NCBI GenBank assembly: GCA_031261065.1
Contig: JAISKD010000011.1
Location: 28,512-92,511, forward strand
DNA length: 64,000 bases
Direction of reading: 5' to 3'
Source of the DNA: Mycoplasmataceae bacterium
Lineage (GTDB): Bacteria; Bacillota_I; Bacilli_A; Mycoplasmatales; Mycoplasmoidaceae
Shown in pieces: positions 9,263 to 18,239 of this stretch (position 1 is its first letter; the number at the start of each line of letters is the position of its first letter). The position numbers were made by a program, and so were the translations under genes. The notes below the pieces were generated by a model. The model was not told the origin of the DNA and made no database searches. It saw nothing but the letters and a program-made list of their open reading frames with translations.

Positions 9263-9295
9263 TTAAATTAAAAAAATATAATCACAAAACAATTT

Positions 9296-9347
9296 TGCAA
9301 TTAGACGTACCACTTCCGGTGTTGTTCCTAGTTGCATTTGTTTTTTT
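9296..9347 (+). terminator. stem-loop followed by seven T, downstream of tRNA-Arg
   Basis: Arms TGCAATTAG and CTAGTTGCA (9 pairs, one G-T) enclose a loop that itself holds a short CAC/GTG stem, and a T7 run follows within five bases. Probable rho-independent terminator for cmk/tRNA. The rest of the gap up to 9406 holds another GGTGG/CCACC pairing but no gene. Confidence 0.55.
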
Positions 9348-9406
9348 ATACAAATTAACGTGTTGGTGGAATTGAGCGGTTTCACCCACCATTATCTTTA
9401 CATATA

Positions 9407-9412
9407 TATAAT
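9407..9412 (+). promoter_or_regulatory. -10 box (TATAAT) of the 871-residue protein gene
   Basis: TATAAT, six bases (ATATGT), then ATG at 9419; predicted leaderless. Confidence 0.55.
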
Positions 9413-9418
9413 ATATGT

Positions 9419-12034
9419 ATGAGAAAGTTAAGCTTCAAAAGTATACTTTCATTTTTGGTTCCAATCATTGCCATTCCCGCTATTGCAACGCCAATAGTTT
9501 TATCTAATACTCATAAGACTAATAAAGATATAGTTTCTAATTTTTATAGTAGCATTCACAATGCAAAAGCAGATAGTTGAGATGCTTTAATGAGTCTTGA
9601 ACTCCAATTAGAAAATATACAAACTTCAACTTATGCATCTGCTAACCCTACATGGACTCCTGCACAAATTGCTGCTCAGGTTGCTATTGACGATGCTGAC
9701 TTTTATAACATTTACTATAAACCAACTTCTTCTTCAGATGAAGATAAGGATACTTGTTATAACTACTTAATGCAATATGCAAACTCAAAGGGTTTTTCTT
9801 TAATTTCTTGAGATTATATACAAGCTAATGAAGATGCTATGGTTGACCAAATAGTTGCTTCTAATTCTAAAATTAACAAGGATAGTATAAAAGCTACTCT
9901 TGATGATTTGATTTCTCAAGGTATTTCCAATAATGAGAGTCCATTAACTTTTTATAATGATGCTATTGATCAAATACTAGCGCATTCTTCAGATAAAAAT
10001 GCTCAAAAAATGTATCTTCAATTGATTGCTTCAAAATTTACGTCCGGTAACTTTTCTATAGGAAGCGATGAAAACATGGCTGATCCTGAAGTTGAAGCAT
10101 TTATTGAAAATGGGGCTACAAATATTCACCTTACTTCTTTGAACTGCGATTATTTAACTACTTCTGTTGAAGAAAAATTCTTTACATATACTTCAAACGA
10201 CCAAATCAATCCTTATGTTGGAGACATATGCAATATCCCATTTTTAAAAGATGCAGGAATATCTATATTTCAAGCTCGTGCATACCCAGTTAAAAAAGCT
10301 GCTCTAGATTACAAAACAATTTTAACTGATGGTACTACCAATACTAACACAATGAAATTAGAATTTATTCTAGAAGATTCTCATGGCAATCAATTTACAA
10401 CTGACAAAATGGACTATCAATTTGCATATACTCCATTAGAAAGCGACTTTCTATTTAATAGATTTATGAGTAGCAGTTGGTTCGCTGGAGGATTTGGAGA
10501 TAGCGAAATGGTTAATACAAAATACAACAATCTTATGTATAACGATATCACTAACCAATATGTCCCTTTCGATTCTGCTGCTCTAAGCCAGAATGACACT
10601 TGATATGCTACTTATGGAAATGCCGCAAACTTTAATTACAGTGTTGGAGATGAACTTCCTGACGATATAACAAATCATATTTGTCAAGTTAGTAGTCAAT
10701 ATTTTATCGGAATTGACCCAAATATGTCTTTGACTGATACTACTTCAGCAGCAAATTCTTATATGACTAATTTCGGTATCCCTGAAGGACGCGTAGTTGC
10801 TAAGGTTGGAAAAATCAATATTTCTATTGATGATCCATATGTTGATTTAGACATGTACTGAAAAACTAATTCAGGTAAAGAATATCTGATGAAGGGTGAC
10901 CAAATAACTCAAATTTATGCATATGGAACAGAAATGTGTGACCACAATAGATTCTCTTTATATTGAGACAAAGACACATTAGCTGATTTAAATTTAGCTG
11001 CCACTATAGCAAATAACAATAATATTCAACAAGGAATTGAAACTTTACAAAAAGATTCATATCAAGATGCTATTAACTCAATTAATAAATATCATGATTG
11101 ATTAATAGGATATTCAGTTGCTGAAACTACATTGTCTGCGGCTTTCACTGTTATTGCTGGAGTTGAAGCTGCTGCTGCAGTTGCTAATTTCATGACACAA
11201 GACTATGCACTAGGTGCTATTATGACCGCTTTATCTGCTGCAGATTTTGCTAATGGTATCTCATGTGGATTTTCTTCTGCATATGGCTATGTAAATGCTA
11301 AGAAAATTAGCAAAGATGTTAAAGATCTTGAAGCACTAAACAATTTTATTGATTCTACAAATATTGTTTCTGATTTAAGTAATTTACAAGATGACATCAA
11401 TAAATTCAATAATCCAACAACATTTGGCGGATTCGTTCAATCTGCTGAAGCTGTAATAACTGATGCGCAAAATTTTTCAGATACATATGCATCTGATTTA
11501 TCTTCATTGTTAAATAATTTAGCAAAAGATGGAGATTTCTCTTCTGCTCCTATAGATTTAAGTGTCTTCTCTGATTTCACTCAAAAATGAATGGCTATCG
11601 CATTTACCGGCTTTTCTTTATCAGTTGCAGGTAATGTTACTTTCATGCTTTTCCGTAACGCAATTTTAGATTATATAGGTTACGCAAACGGCTATAGACT
11701 TGCTTCACTTCAAGACTGCGTTGACAATTATACAATGTGAAATGAAGAGTACATATACCATCTAAATGCTCAAATACCTCTCAACCCCATTTGAAACGAT
11801 GAACAAGTCATGAATGTTATTAACTATAATATGGATCAAATTAAAGAAATTAATAATGTTATAATTCCTCGTGAAATTGAAAAGACATTTGAATCTGCAA
11901 AAATTGATGATATAGCAAAGGCTAGTTCAATTGCCGGAATTATAGTTGGCGTAATTTCAACTGGAATTGATGTTGCATGAACTGTAATTCAAAAAGATTT
12001 TTCAAATGAAATTGCTAAAGAGATAGGATGTTAA
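9419..12034 (+). CDS. large secreted/membrane protein of unknown family
   Basis: 871 residues joined through about a dozen TGA Trp codons. The N-terminus is a basic start plus a hydrophobic stretch (SILSFLVPIIAIPAIATPIV) without a lipobox cysteine, so it is a signal peptide or anchor. Residues ~30-565 are polar, rich in Asp, Asn, Ser, Thr and Tyr, as expected outside the cell. Alanine-rich hydrophobic stretches at ~566-610, ~725-750 and ~840-860 look like membrane or helical-hairpin segments. The last residues are KEIGC. No catalytic motif or family recognised. It has its own promoter and no obvious partner; the next gene is convergent. Possibly a surface antigen or a pore-like protein, but this is a guess. 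Confidence 0.75.
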
Positions 12035-12086
12035 TTCTGTCCTTAACTTAATCTAAAAGAAGTTTAATAAAAAAGTAAAGTACTAT

Positions 12087-12644
12087 TTATTTTGTGTACT
12101 TTCAAATATCGCCGTTAGCTAATCTATATGAGTTTATGTTTCCGTCTTCTGGTATACCATTAAAATACGCTCTAAGAACACGACCGACTCCACAATGAGC
12201 AACGATAAGAATAGTTTTACCATCATTATCTTTTATTATTTGTTCAAGTGCTTTCCACACTCTATCTTTTAAATGAGTTATATTTTCAACACCATTCTCA
12301 TATTCGATGTTCAATGCAAAGCTTCAACTATCTAATTTTCATTTTTGAATGTTAGGAATAGAACTTTCTAAAACACCTTCATATTCACCATAAGCTCTCT
12401 CAACAATATCTTTATTTGAGATAATTTCTAAATTATGAAATTGATTTATTATTGCACATGTTTGTTGAGCTCTTTTCATTGTAGAACAATATATTTTATC
12501 AAACTTAATTTCTTTAAGTTTTAATGCAGCGCTTTCAGCCTGTGCTTCACCAGTTGTATTTATTGGAACATCTGTTGAACCATACAAACATCTTTCAAAA
12601 TTATAATCTGTTTGTCCATGTCTAACAAAATAAATAGTAGTCAT
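12087..12644 (-). CDS. histidine phosphatase family protein (phosphoglycerate mutase-like)
   Basis: 185 residues. The catalytic signature IYFVRHGQTDYN is at residues 4-15, the acid/base region is ERAYGEYEG, and the second histidine is in LIVAHCGVGR. This is the branch-2 histidine phosphatase fold (GpmB/CobC-like), which dephosphorylates small metabolites or acts on phosphosugars; a true cofactor-dependent glycolytic mutase would be longer. Two regions need TGA as Trp. TATATT lies six bases before the ATG, so its mRNA is probably leaderless. Convergent with the 871-residue protein. Confidence 0.85.
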
Positions 12645-12750
12645 GTTAATAATATACGAAATATATCACATAAATGTAGTAATTTTTGAGAATGACCATT
12701 AACTATTCTTAGTAAATCTAAACTTTATAAACCTATTGGAATAATGAATT

Positions 12751-12756
12751 TATAAT
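12751..12756 (+). promoter_or_regulatory. -10 box (TATAAT) of the hemolysin III family gene
   Basis: TATAAT, seven bases, then ATG at 12764; leaderless or nearly so. Confidence 0.55.
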
Positions 12757-12763
12757 AAACTTT

Positions 12764-13423
12764 ATGAAACTGACTAAAAATCAAACGGTCGGGGAAGAAA
12801 TAGCTAACTCAATATCACATGGGATAATGGTTCTCTTCGGAATAGCTGTTTTACTAACTCTGATTATCAGATCTGGATATAATCCATACAAATTATCTGG
12901 CGCTATTATTTATGGTTTTTCTGTAACATTATTGTATATATTTAGTTGCATATATCATGCATTAGGTAATGGCAAGGCTAAGTGGTCAGTTTTTAAAAGG
13001 CTTGACCACTTATCCATTTATTTATTAATAGGTGGAACATATGCTCCAATATTATTAAATTTATCTTCTATAAACAATCATGTTTGAGGAGGACTAAGTG
13101 CAGGAATATGAATATTTATTATCCAATGAATTGTCATAATTATTGGAATAACATTCCAATCTATTTGGATAAAAAAGTATCATTGATTACATGTTGCACT
13201 ATATTTAATTCTTGGATGAAGTGCAATGATGTTTATAGGAGATATCTATAGATTCAATGTTGTTTTCTTTTGATTGATATTGACTGGAGGTCTATGCTAC
13301 ACATTAGGAGTTGTATTTTATGCAATACCTAAAGTATTTTACTTTCACTTTGTGTGACATATTTTTACAATGCTTGGAACAATTTTCCATGCAGTTGCAA
13401 TCCTTATCTTTATTTATGTGTAA
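12764..13423 (+). CDS. hemolysin III family / PAQR-type membrane protein
   Basis: 219 residues, seven predicted membrane spans. Landmarks of the family: GEEIANSISHGI near the start (Ser and His of the metal site), FSCIYHALGN, KRLDHLSIYLLIGGTYAPI, and the C-terminal WHIFTMLGTIFHAVAI with two histidines. The family (YqfA, hemolysin III, PAQR receptors) comprises zinc-binding membrane enzymes of uncertain substrate; true haemolysis is not implied. The middle is dense in TGA-encoded Trp. Its stop codon lies inside a perfect 32-bp tandem duplication shared with the end of rny. Confidence 0.88.
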
Positions 13424-13471
13424 AGGTTGTTGTCCTTATCTTTATTTATGTGTAAAGGTTGTTGTCCTTAT
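13401..13471. repeat. perfect 32-bp tandem duplication across the convergent gene ends
   Basis: The 32-base unit beginning TCCTTATCTTTATTTATG occupies 13401-13432 and is repeated without change at 13433-13464, followed by seven more matching bases. Copy 1 carries the hemolysin III stop codon, copy 2 carries the rny stop codon. The lack of any mismatch points to a recent event. Confidence 0.95.
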
Positions 13472-14710
13472 TATAGAAATTTCAGGATTTGCTGTTCTAG
13501 TATTTTGGTTATCATTTAGTTTTTGTTTTATTGAGTAAGCCAATTGATTAAGTTCCGAATCACTTATTTTACTTGGTTCTACATAAACCATTAAATTCTT
13601 TCCAGAACGTAGAACAAATGCTTTCTCAACACCAGGAATTTCTGTACATATTTTTTCCATTTCTTTATTACGTTGAAATAAATTACCAGAATGTTCAATT
13701 CTGCTACCCGGTCTGCCCGCAGAAATTATATCTGCAACCTTAATAATAGACGAGTAAATAAATTGCGGTTTGTCATAATTATGATGCGTAGCAATACCAT
13801 CATAAACATACTCTCCAAGTTTATATTTCTTTGCAATTTCTTTTCCTTGCTCAACATGGTCATTATCGTTTTCGAAATCAACAGCTTTACCTATATCATG
13901 AAAGAAACCGACCTTTAAAGCTATTGACTGATCTAAACCTAGTTCACCAGCAATTAACTTACAAATTTTAGCTGTTTCAATTGAATGTGATAAAACATTT
14001 TGTCCATAGCTAGTACGTAAAGAAAGTCTACCGATTATAGGGTATAAATCGCTAGAGATATTAGGAATCTGTAGTTTGTTTTCTATTGTATCTCTACCGA
14101 TTTCGATAAACCTTTCTTCTTGCTCTTTTACTTTTTGTGCATAAACGGCTTTAATTGCAACAATATCTACATTTCTTGCAGCAGCCAATTGTTCCAACAC
14201 TTCTTTTGCTAAGTGCCTACGTATTGGGTTGAATGATGAAATTGTAAGCGTTGGATTTCCTTTCTCAGAAATAATTAAATCTACACCTGTTAGAGATTCG
14301 AATTCCTTTATTGCTGAACCACTTCTACCAATGATTTTGCTTTTAAATGCTTCAGCAATAGCGGGTGGCAAATCTACAACATAAGTTGTCTTATCTTTTG
14401 CAATACTTTCTGCCATTGATTCCATCGTATTTAAAAGAATTTCATGAGAAATTTTTGAAGAGTTTTCTTTTACTTCATTAGTTATGTCATTTATTTGTTT
14501 ATTTTTATAAGATAATAGTTCTTTATCTATTAGTGCTGTTAATTCATTACGAATGTCTTCACTTTTTAATCCAGAAACTGTTTCTAATTTTGTTTCGTAT
14601 TCTTTAATTTTTTGATCTAGTATTTTATTTTTTTCAATTAGTTGATTATTTAAAAAACTAGTACGCTTTGCTTCGCGTTTAATTTTTATTGATTTTATTT
14701 TTTTGAACAT
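13442..14710 (-). CDS. rny: ribonuclease Y lacking an N-terminal membrane anchor
   Basis: Endoribonuclease that starts mRNA turnover. 422 residues, against about 500 in most species. A coiled-coil region covers residues ~10-95, a KH domain with IIGRSGSAIKEFE lies at ~127-190, and the HD domain with HSIETAKI, VGFFHDIGKA and THHNYDKP lies at ~235-330. A C-terminal domain follows (VEKAFVLRSGKNLMVYV). The usual N-terminal transmembrane helix is absent: the protein begins MFKKIKSIKIKREAKR and an in-frame TAA lies just upstream of the ATG, so no longer start is available. The last residues are encoded inside the 32-bp duplication. A hairpin terminator and a candidate leader RNA precede it. Confidence 0.92.
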   Translation of the reverse strand: MFKKIKSIKIKREAKRTSFLNNQLIEKNKILDQKIKEYETKLETVSGLKSEDIRNELTALIDKELLSYKNKQINDITNEVKENSSKISHEILLNTMESMAESIAKDKTTYVVDLPPAIAEAFKSKIIGRSGSAIKEFESLTGVDLIISEKGNPTLTISSFNPIRRHLAKEVLEQLAAARNVDIVAIKAVYAQKVKEQEERFIEIGRDTIENKLQIPNISSDLYPIIGRLSLRTSYGQNVLSHSIETAKICKLIAGELGLDQSIALKVGFFHDIGKAVDFENDNDHVEQGKEIAKKYKLGEYVYDGIATHHNYDKPQFIYSSIIKVADIISAGRPGSRIEHSGNLFQRNKEMEKICTEIPGVEKAFVLRSGKNLMVYVEPSKISDSELNQLAYSIKQKLNDNQNTRTANPEISIIRTTTFTHK

Positions 14711-14749
14711 TATTTAATTTTAGGTAGTCCGCAATCTGTCGCAAACAAT

Positions 14750-14775
14750 AAAAAAGCACGTATTGCTACGTGCTT
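14750..14775 (-). terminator. rho-independent terminator between leader RNA and rny
   Basis: Perfect 9-bp stem AAGCACGTA/TACGTGCTT with loop GCAA (as read on minus), followed on the minus strand by TTTTTTATTG. It lies 40 bases before the rny start, so it either ends a small RNA or attenuates rny. Confidence 0.75.
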
Positions 14776-14848
14776 GTGGATTTTATACGAGTCGTAATGG
14801 AGAACCACACCAATTAGGAGCTGAGCAGATATCATGCGATGCTACCTG
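14750..14848 (-). ncRNA. candidate small RNA or 5' leader of rny (promoter - ~100 nt - terminator)
   Basis: A minus-strand promoter (TTGTTT at 14878-14883, 18-base spacer, TGTTATAAT ending at 14854) is followed by about 100 bases with higher GC than the surroundings, then the strong terminator at 14750-14775. No convincing ORF lies in it. The RNA would begin about GACAGGTAGCATCGC and contain GGTTCTCCATTACG. I tested it by eye against SRP RNA, T-box, TPP, SAM, preQ1 and purine riboswitch signatures and found no match. It could be an independent sRNA or an attenuating leader of rny. Existence moderately supported, identity unknown. Confidence 0.5.
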
Positions 14849-14853
14849 TCTTT

Positions 14854-14883
14854 ATTATAACACTTTTTTATATTAAAAAACAA
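14854..14883 (-). promoter_or_regulatory. promoter with -35 and extended -10 for the leader RNA
   Basis: -35 TTGTTT (14878-14883), 18-bp spacer, -10 TATAAT (14854-14859) preceded by TG. One of the few places in the window with a recognisable -35 element. Confidence 0.6.
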
Positions 14884-14969
14884 ATATTAGCTTGTGTGTA
14901 GTGTGTTTCGTATTCCATTAAACATTATTTATAATGAATTTCTTTATTTGGCAAATACCGTTTTAAACT

Positions 14970-14975
14970 TATAAT
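14970..14975 (+). promoter_or_regulatory. -10 box (TATAAT) of the lipoprotein gene
   Basis: TATAAT, six bases (TTCGGT), ATG at 14982; predicted leaderless. Confidence 0.55.
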
Positions 14976-14981
14976 TTCGGT

Positions 14982-15818
14982 ATGAAGTTCAAACATATAA
15001 TTTTTGCCCCATTAATCATAACATCCGGTTTAGTTGCCTTACCTTTAATTTCTTGTAATGATAGCACACCATCTACCGTTAGTATTAAGAATCTCGATTC
15101 AATTGTCGGTGCTGGTGATTCAGATACTAGTGCACAAGTTTACTTTGATGTTGAAAAATCGGACCCTAAAGCCAATGTAACATATAGTGTTTTAACTGTT
15201 GGTTCTCAAACTCATGATAATACTTACCTTGACTTTACTTTGACTTATGATGTAGAGAGCGGTATTGGCACTCTTAATTGGGCTGTGCCACTTGGCAGCG
15301 ATCCTGTTATTTCGGGTGACCAATTCAGCTTGAAACTATATGCTTCTATTAATTCAATAATTAAAGCTGAAGCTAACTTTACATTGGCTTTTAGATCCGA
15401 ATTAAACCTTGCTGGAACAAAACAAAATGGTATTGATAAGGAACTTTCAGAAGATGGAGAACACATATGCTCTAACGGAAGTTTTAAAATGTATTTTGAT
15501 CAGTCACAACTACCTTATAATCAATATTTGGATTGTGGTGAACATGCTCACAGTATGAATAAGATAACTAGCGACAACAATCCGGGTAATGCCGATATTT
15601 TAAAAGCAAGAAATTTTAAACCAACTGCTAATACCGCTTATCTTACCCCAACAAGTGATCCGTTAGCAGATGGAATTCTAAAATTCACGTGAGATGCAGG
15701 CGATGCTCTTCCGGCCGATGTTTATCATATTTCATTTTTTGCTTCTTATGAAGATTATTTTAATTCAACTACATATAACGTTTATACGTCATACGAATTT
15801 GAAGTAATTAATATATAA
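14982..15818 (+). CDS. surface lipoprotein
   Basis: 278 residues. The N-terminus MKFKHIIFAPLIITSGLVAL ends in the lipobox LPLISC, so the mature protein would be lipid-anchored at Cys25 on the outer face. The body is Thr/Ser/Asp-rich, mostly beta in character, with one TGA-encoded Trp near the end, and finishes EFEVINI. It could be an adhesin or antigen with Ig-like or cadherin-like strands (VTYSVLTVG, QFSLKLYASI), but no domain is recognised with confidence. It forms a single-gene unit with its own promoter. Confidence 0.85.
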
Positions 15819-15902
15819 AACATTGTTTTTAATATCGCACTAATGATTAAAAAATAAATGTTAGCATAGTCTTCTATTTTGCAGGCCTTCTATATTTTTG
15901 CA

Positions 15903-15908
15903 TATAAT
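15903..15908 (+). promoter_or_regulatory. -10 box (TATAAT) of rpoE
   Basis: TATAAT, six bases (ATTTAT), ATG at 15915; predicted leaderless. Confidence 0.6.
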
Positions 15909-15914
15909 ATTTAT

Positions 15915-16358
15915 ATGACTAAGAGAAATTTAATTGAAATAGCTTACACATATGCAAAAGCTAATGTAGGAAAAGGAGAATTTTCATTTAAAGATGCTTG
16001 AGGATGAGTTTCAAAAGAAGCAGATTTATCTATCGACTTAAAGAAAGAACTTATTTCTCAATTTTACACTGATTTATTACAAGACCCTAGATTTGTTTAT
16101 GCTGGACAAAACAAATGACTTCTAAGAGATTATCTTACAAGAAAAGAACAAGCTGATTTATCTAATAAACTTTATGATTTCGAAGAAATCACAGAAGACG
16201 AAAAAGAATCAAAGAATGCAGTTCAATCAATTGATTCAATCACTGAGGTTGAAGCTGAAGATGATTTCTCTAATGGAGATGAAGAAAATCCTAAGCACAA
16301 CAAAAAACCACTTGAAGGTTTCGAAGAAGTTGACGACGAAGAAATTATTCCTGAATAA
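15915..16358 (+). CDS. rpoE: DNA-directed RNA polymerase delta subunit
   Basis: 147 residues. The N-terminal ~75 residues form the HARE-HTH fold of RpoE delta (NLIEIAYTYAKANVGKGEFS, then FKDAWGWVS and DPRFVYAGQNKWLLRDY). The remainder is the strongly acidic, unstructured tail rich in Asp and Glu (EEITEDEKES, EEVDDEEIIPE). Delta is a Firmicute/mollicute-specific RNA polymerase subunit that lowers non-specific DNA binding and promotes enzyme recycling. Three of the N-terminal tryptophans are TGA codons. Ten bases separate it from ychF, with which it is probably co-transcribed. Confidence 0.85.
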
Positions 16359-16367
16359 CTTTTAAGT

Positions 16368-17471
16368 ATGGGATTGTCTGCCGGTATAGTAGGATTGCCT
16401 AATGTTGGAAAGTCAACACTTTTTAACACTATTACAAATTCAAGTGTTGAAGCAGCCAATTACCCTTTCGCCACAATTGAACCAAATGTTGGTATGGTTA
16501 AGGTTCCTGATAACAGATTAATTGAACTTGGTAAGTTGATCTCTCCATTAAAGTTAACATCTGCTTTATTTACATTTGTTGATATTGCTGGTTTAGTAAA
16601 AGGCGCAAGCAAGGGCGAAGGTCTAGGAAATCAATTCTTGGCAAACATTAGAGAAGTAGATGCAATTTGTCACGTAGTAAGATGTTTCTCTGACAAAAAT
16701 ATTACTCATGTTTATGACGATGTAGATCCAATCAGAGATACAGAAATAATAAATCTTGAATTAATTATGGCTGATCTAGATACTGTAGAGAAAAGACATG
16801 CTAAGATTGGACAAAAAGCAAAGTCTGGTGATAAACCGTCTGCCTTTGAAATGGGTATATGTCAGAAAATATTAGCAAAACTTAGAAATAATGAGATGCT
16901 TAATAGAAGCGATTATTCAGAAGAAGAGTACGTATATATAAGGAACTATAACTTATTGACAATTAAACCAGTTCTATTTATTGCTAATATTGATGAAGCC
17001 GATGTTTCGAATCCACTTTCAAATAAATATTATTCTGATTTTAAAAAACATATCGAATCAAATTCAAAGAATAAAGTAATTCCGGTATCTGTTTCAATTG
17101 AATTTGAAATATCACAATTAAGTGACGACGATAAGGTTATTTTCATGGAAGACATGGGATTGAAAGAAACTGGATTAAATTCAATTACTAAGGCAACATA
17201 TGATTTATTAGGACTCGAAACATATTTCACATTTGGGAAAGATGAAACAAAAGCGTGGACTTTTAAAAAAGGAATGACAGCTCCTCAATGTGCCGGTATT
17301 ATTCACAGTGATTTTGAAAAAGGATTTATAAAAGCAGAAGTTATGAATTGGAGTGATTTAGTTGAGTTCAAAACAGAAAATTCTGTTAAAGAACACGGAA
17401 AACTTAGACTTGAAGGTAAGGACTATTTAATGAAGGATGGCGATGTTGTTTATTTTAAGTTTAATGTTTAA
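16368..17471 (+). CDS. ychF: redox-regulated ATPase YchF (OBG family)
   Basis: 367 residues, standard length. P-loop GLPNVGKST at 9-17, DIAGLVKGASKGEGLGNQFL around 70-89 (switch II), NIDE in place of the NKxD motif (the reason YchF prefers ATP over GTP), and a C-terminal TGS domain (KDYLMKDGDVVYFKFNV). It associates with ribosomes and affects stress responses in other bacteria. All Trp codons here are TGG. Gene follows rpoE and is convergent with rlmB. Confidence 0.95.
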   Translation: MGLSAGIVGLPNVGKSTLFNTITNSSVEAANYPFATIEPNVGMVKVPDNRLIELGKLISPLKLTSALFTFVDIAGLVKGASKGEGLGNQFLANIREVDAICHVVRCFSDKNITHVYDDVDPIRDTEIINLELIMADLDTVEKRHAKIGQKAKSGDKPSAFEMGICQKILAKLRNNEMLNRSDYSEEEYVYIRNYNLLTIKPVLFIANIDEADVSNPLSNKYYSDFKKHIESNSKNKVIPVSVSIEFEISQLSDDDKVIFMEDMGLKETGLNSITKATYDLLGLETYFTFGKDETKAWTFKKGMTAPQCAGIIHSDFEKGFIKAEVMNWSDLVEFKTENSVKEHGKLRLEGKDYLMKDGDVVYFKFNV

Positions 17472-17536
17472 GAAAGTTGAGTCAAGCAGAATTTTAATTT
17501 ATATACATAAACCTTAATCAGCACTAGCGTAGTCCA

Positions 17537-18238
17537 CTACTTATTTTTAATTCTTGAAAGTAAAATGCCGGTGGCAACAGAAACATTTAATGACTGTACT
17601 TTACCGTGCATTGGTATATTAACAATAAAATCAGAATTGTCCAAAACTATCTTTGATATGCCTTTATTTTCATTTCCAACAACTAGAACAGTTTTATCAT
17701 CGTAATCAAGGCTATTGTAGGAAACAGAATTTGTCGATAAAGCAGATGAATAAACTCAATATCCGCTTGCTTTAATTTTTTCTAAACATGTTGCTAAATT
17801 GGTTACCTTAAATAGATTTATGTTGTTAATTGCGCCCATTGAACTTTTAATGACATAGTCATTAATTTGCACCTGATTATCTTTTTTGTAAATAACAGCA
17901 TCAACGCCCATAGCATCAGAAGTTCTAAGTATTGCACCGAAGTTATATGGATCTTCAATAGAATCTACAATAAGTATCAATGACTTTTTATGTTCAACAG
18001 ACAAAAACTCCTCTAACGATGAATACTTAGAATTACTTTTAATGTATGTTATGATTCCTTGATGATTTAATTCTTTTTCAAATTCTTTAAAAAATGATTT
18101 ATCAACAATCGAATATTTAATATTTTTAGAATTTAATTTAGAAATTATATTTTTATCTTGGTTAATCAATTTTACTTCGACAATATTATTTGAATCTAAA
18201 TTATCTAATAATGCCTTTTTTCCAAATAATTTTTGCAT
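17537..18238 (-). CDS. rlmB: TrmH/SpoU-family rRNA 2'-O-methyltransferase (RlmB-like)
   Basis: 233 residues. An N-terminal L30e-like substrate-binding domain (MQKLFGKKALLDNL...) is followed by the SPOUT fold with the three motifs IVDSIEDPYNFGAILRT (motif 1, Asn and Arg), VVGNENKGIS (motif 2) and IPMHGKVQSLNVSVATGIL (motif 3). The family methylates a ribose in 23S rRNA (G2251 in E. coli) or tRNA. One TGA Trp at residue 161. The ATG follows the cysS stop by one base, so the two form an operon; cysS-rlmB adjacency is common in Firmicutes, which supports the symbol. Confidence 0.87.
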
Positions 18239-18239
18239 A

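Noticed and set aside
9296..9347. small RNA with CCGGAAG-like loop on the minus strand
   Set aside because: The hairpin lacks the rest of the SRP motif, and the T-run is on the plus strand after a plus-strand tRNA, so a terminator explains it better.
14750..14848. SRP (4.5S) RNA candidate on either strand
   Set aside because: The GGAA tetraloop with flanking CAGG and AGCAGC is missing; AGGAGCTGAGCA on the plus strand only resembles it superficially, and the promoter reads the other way.
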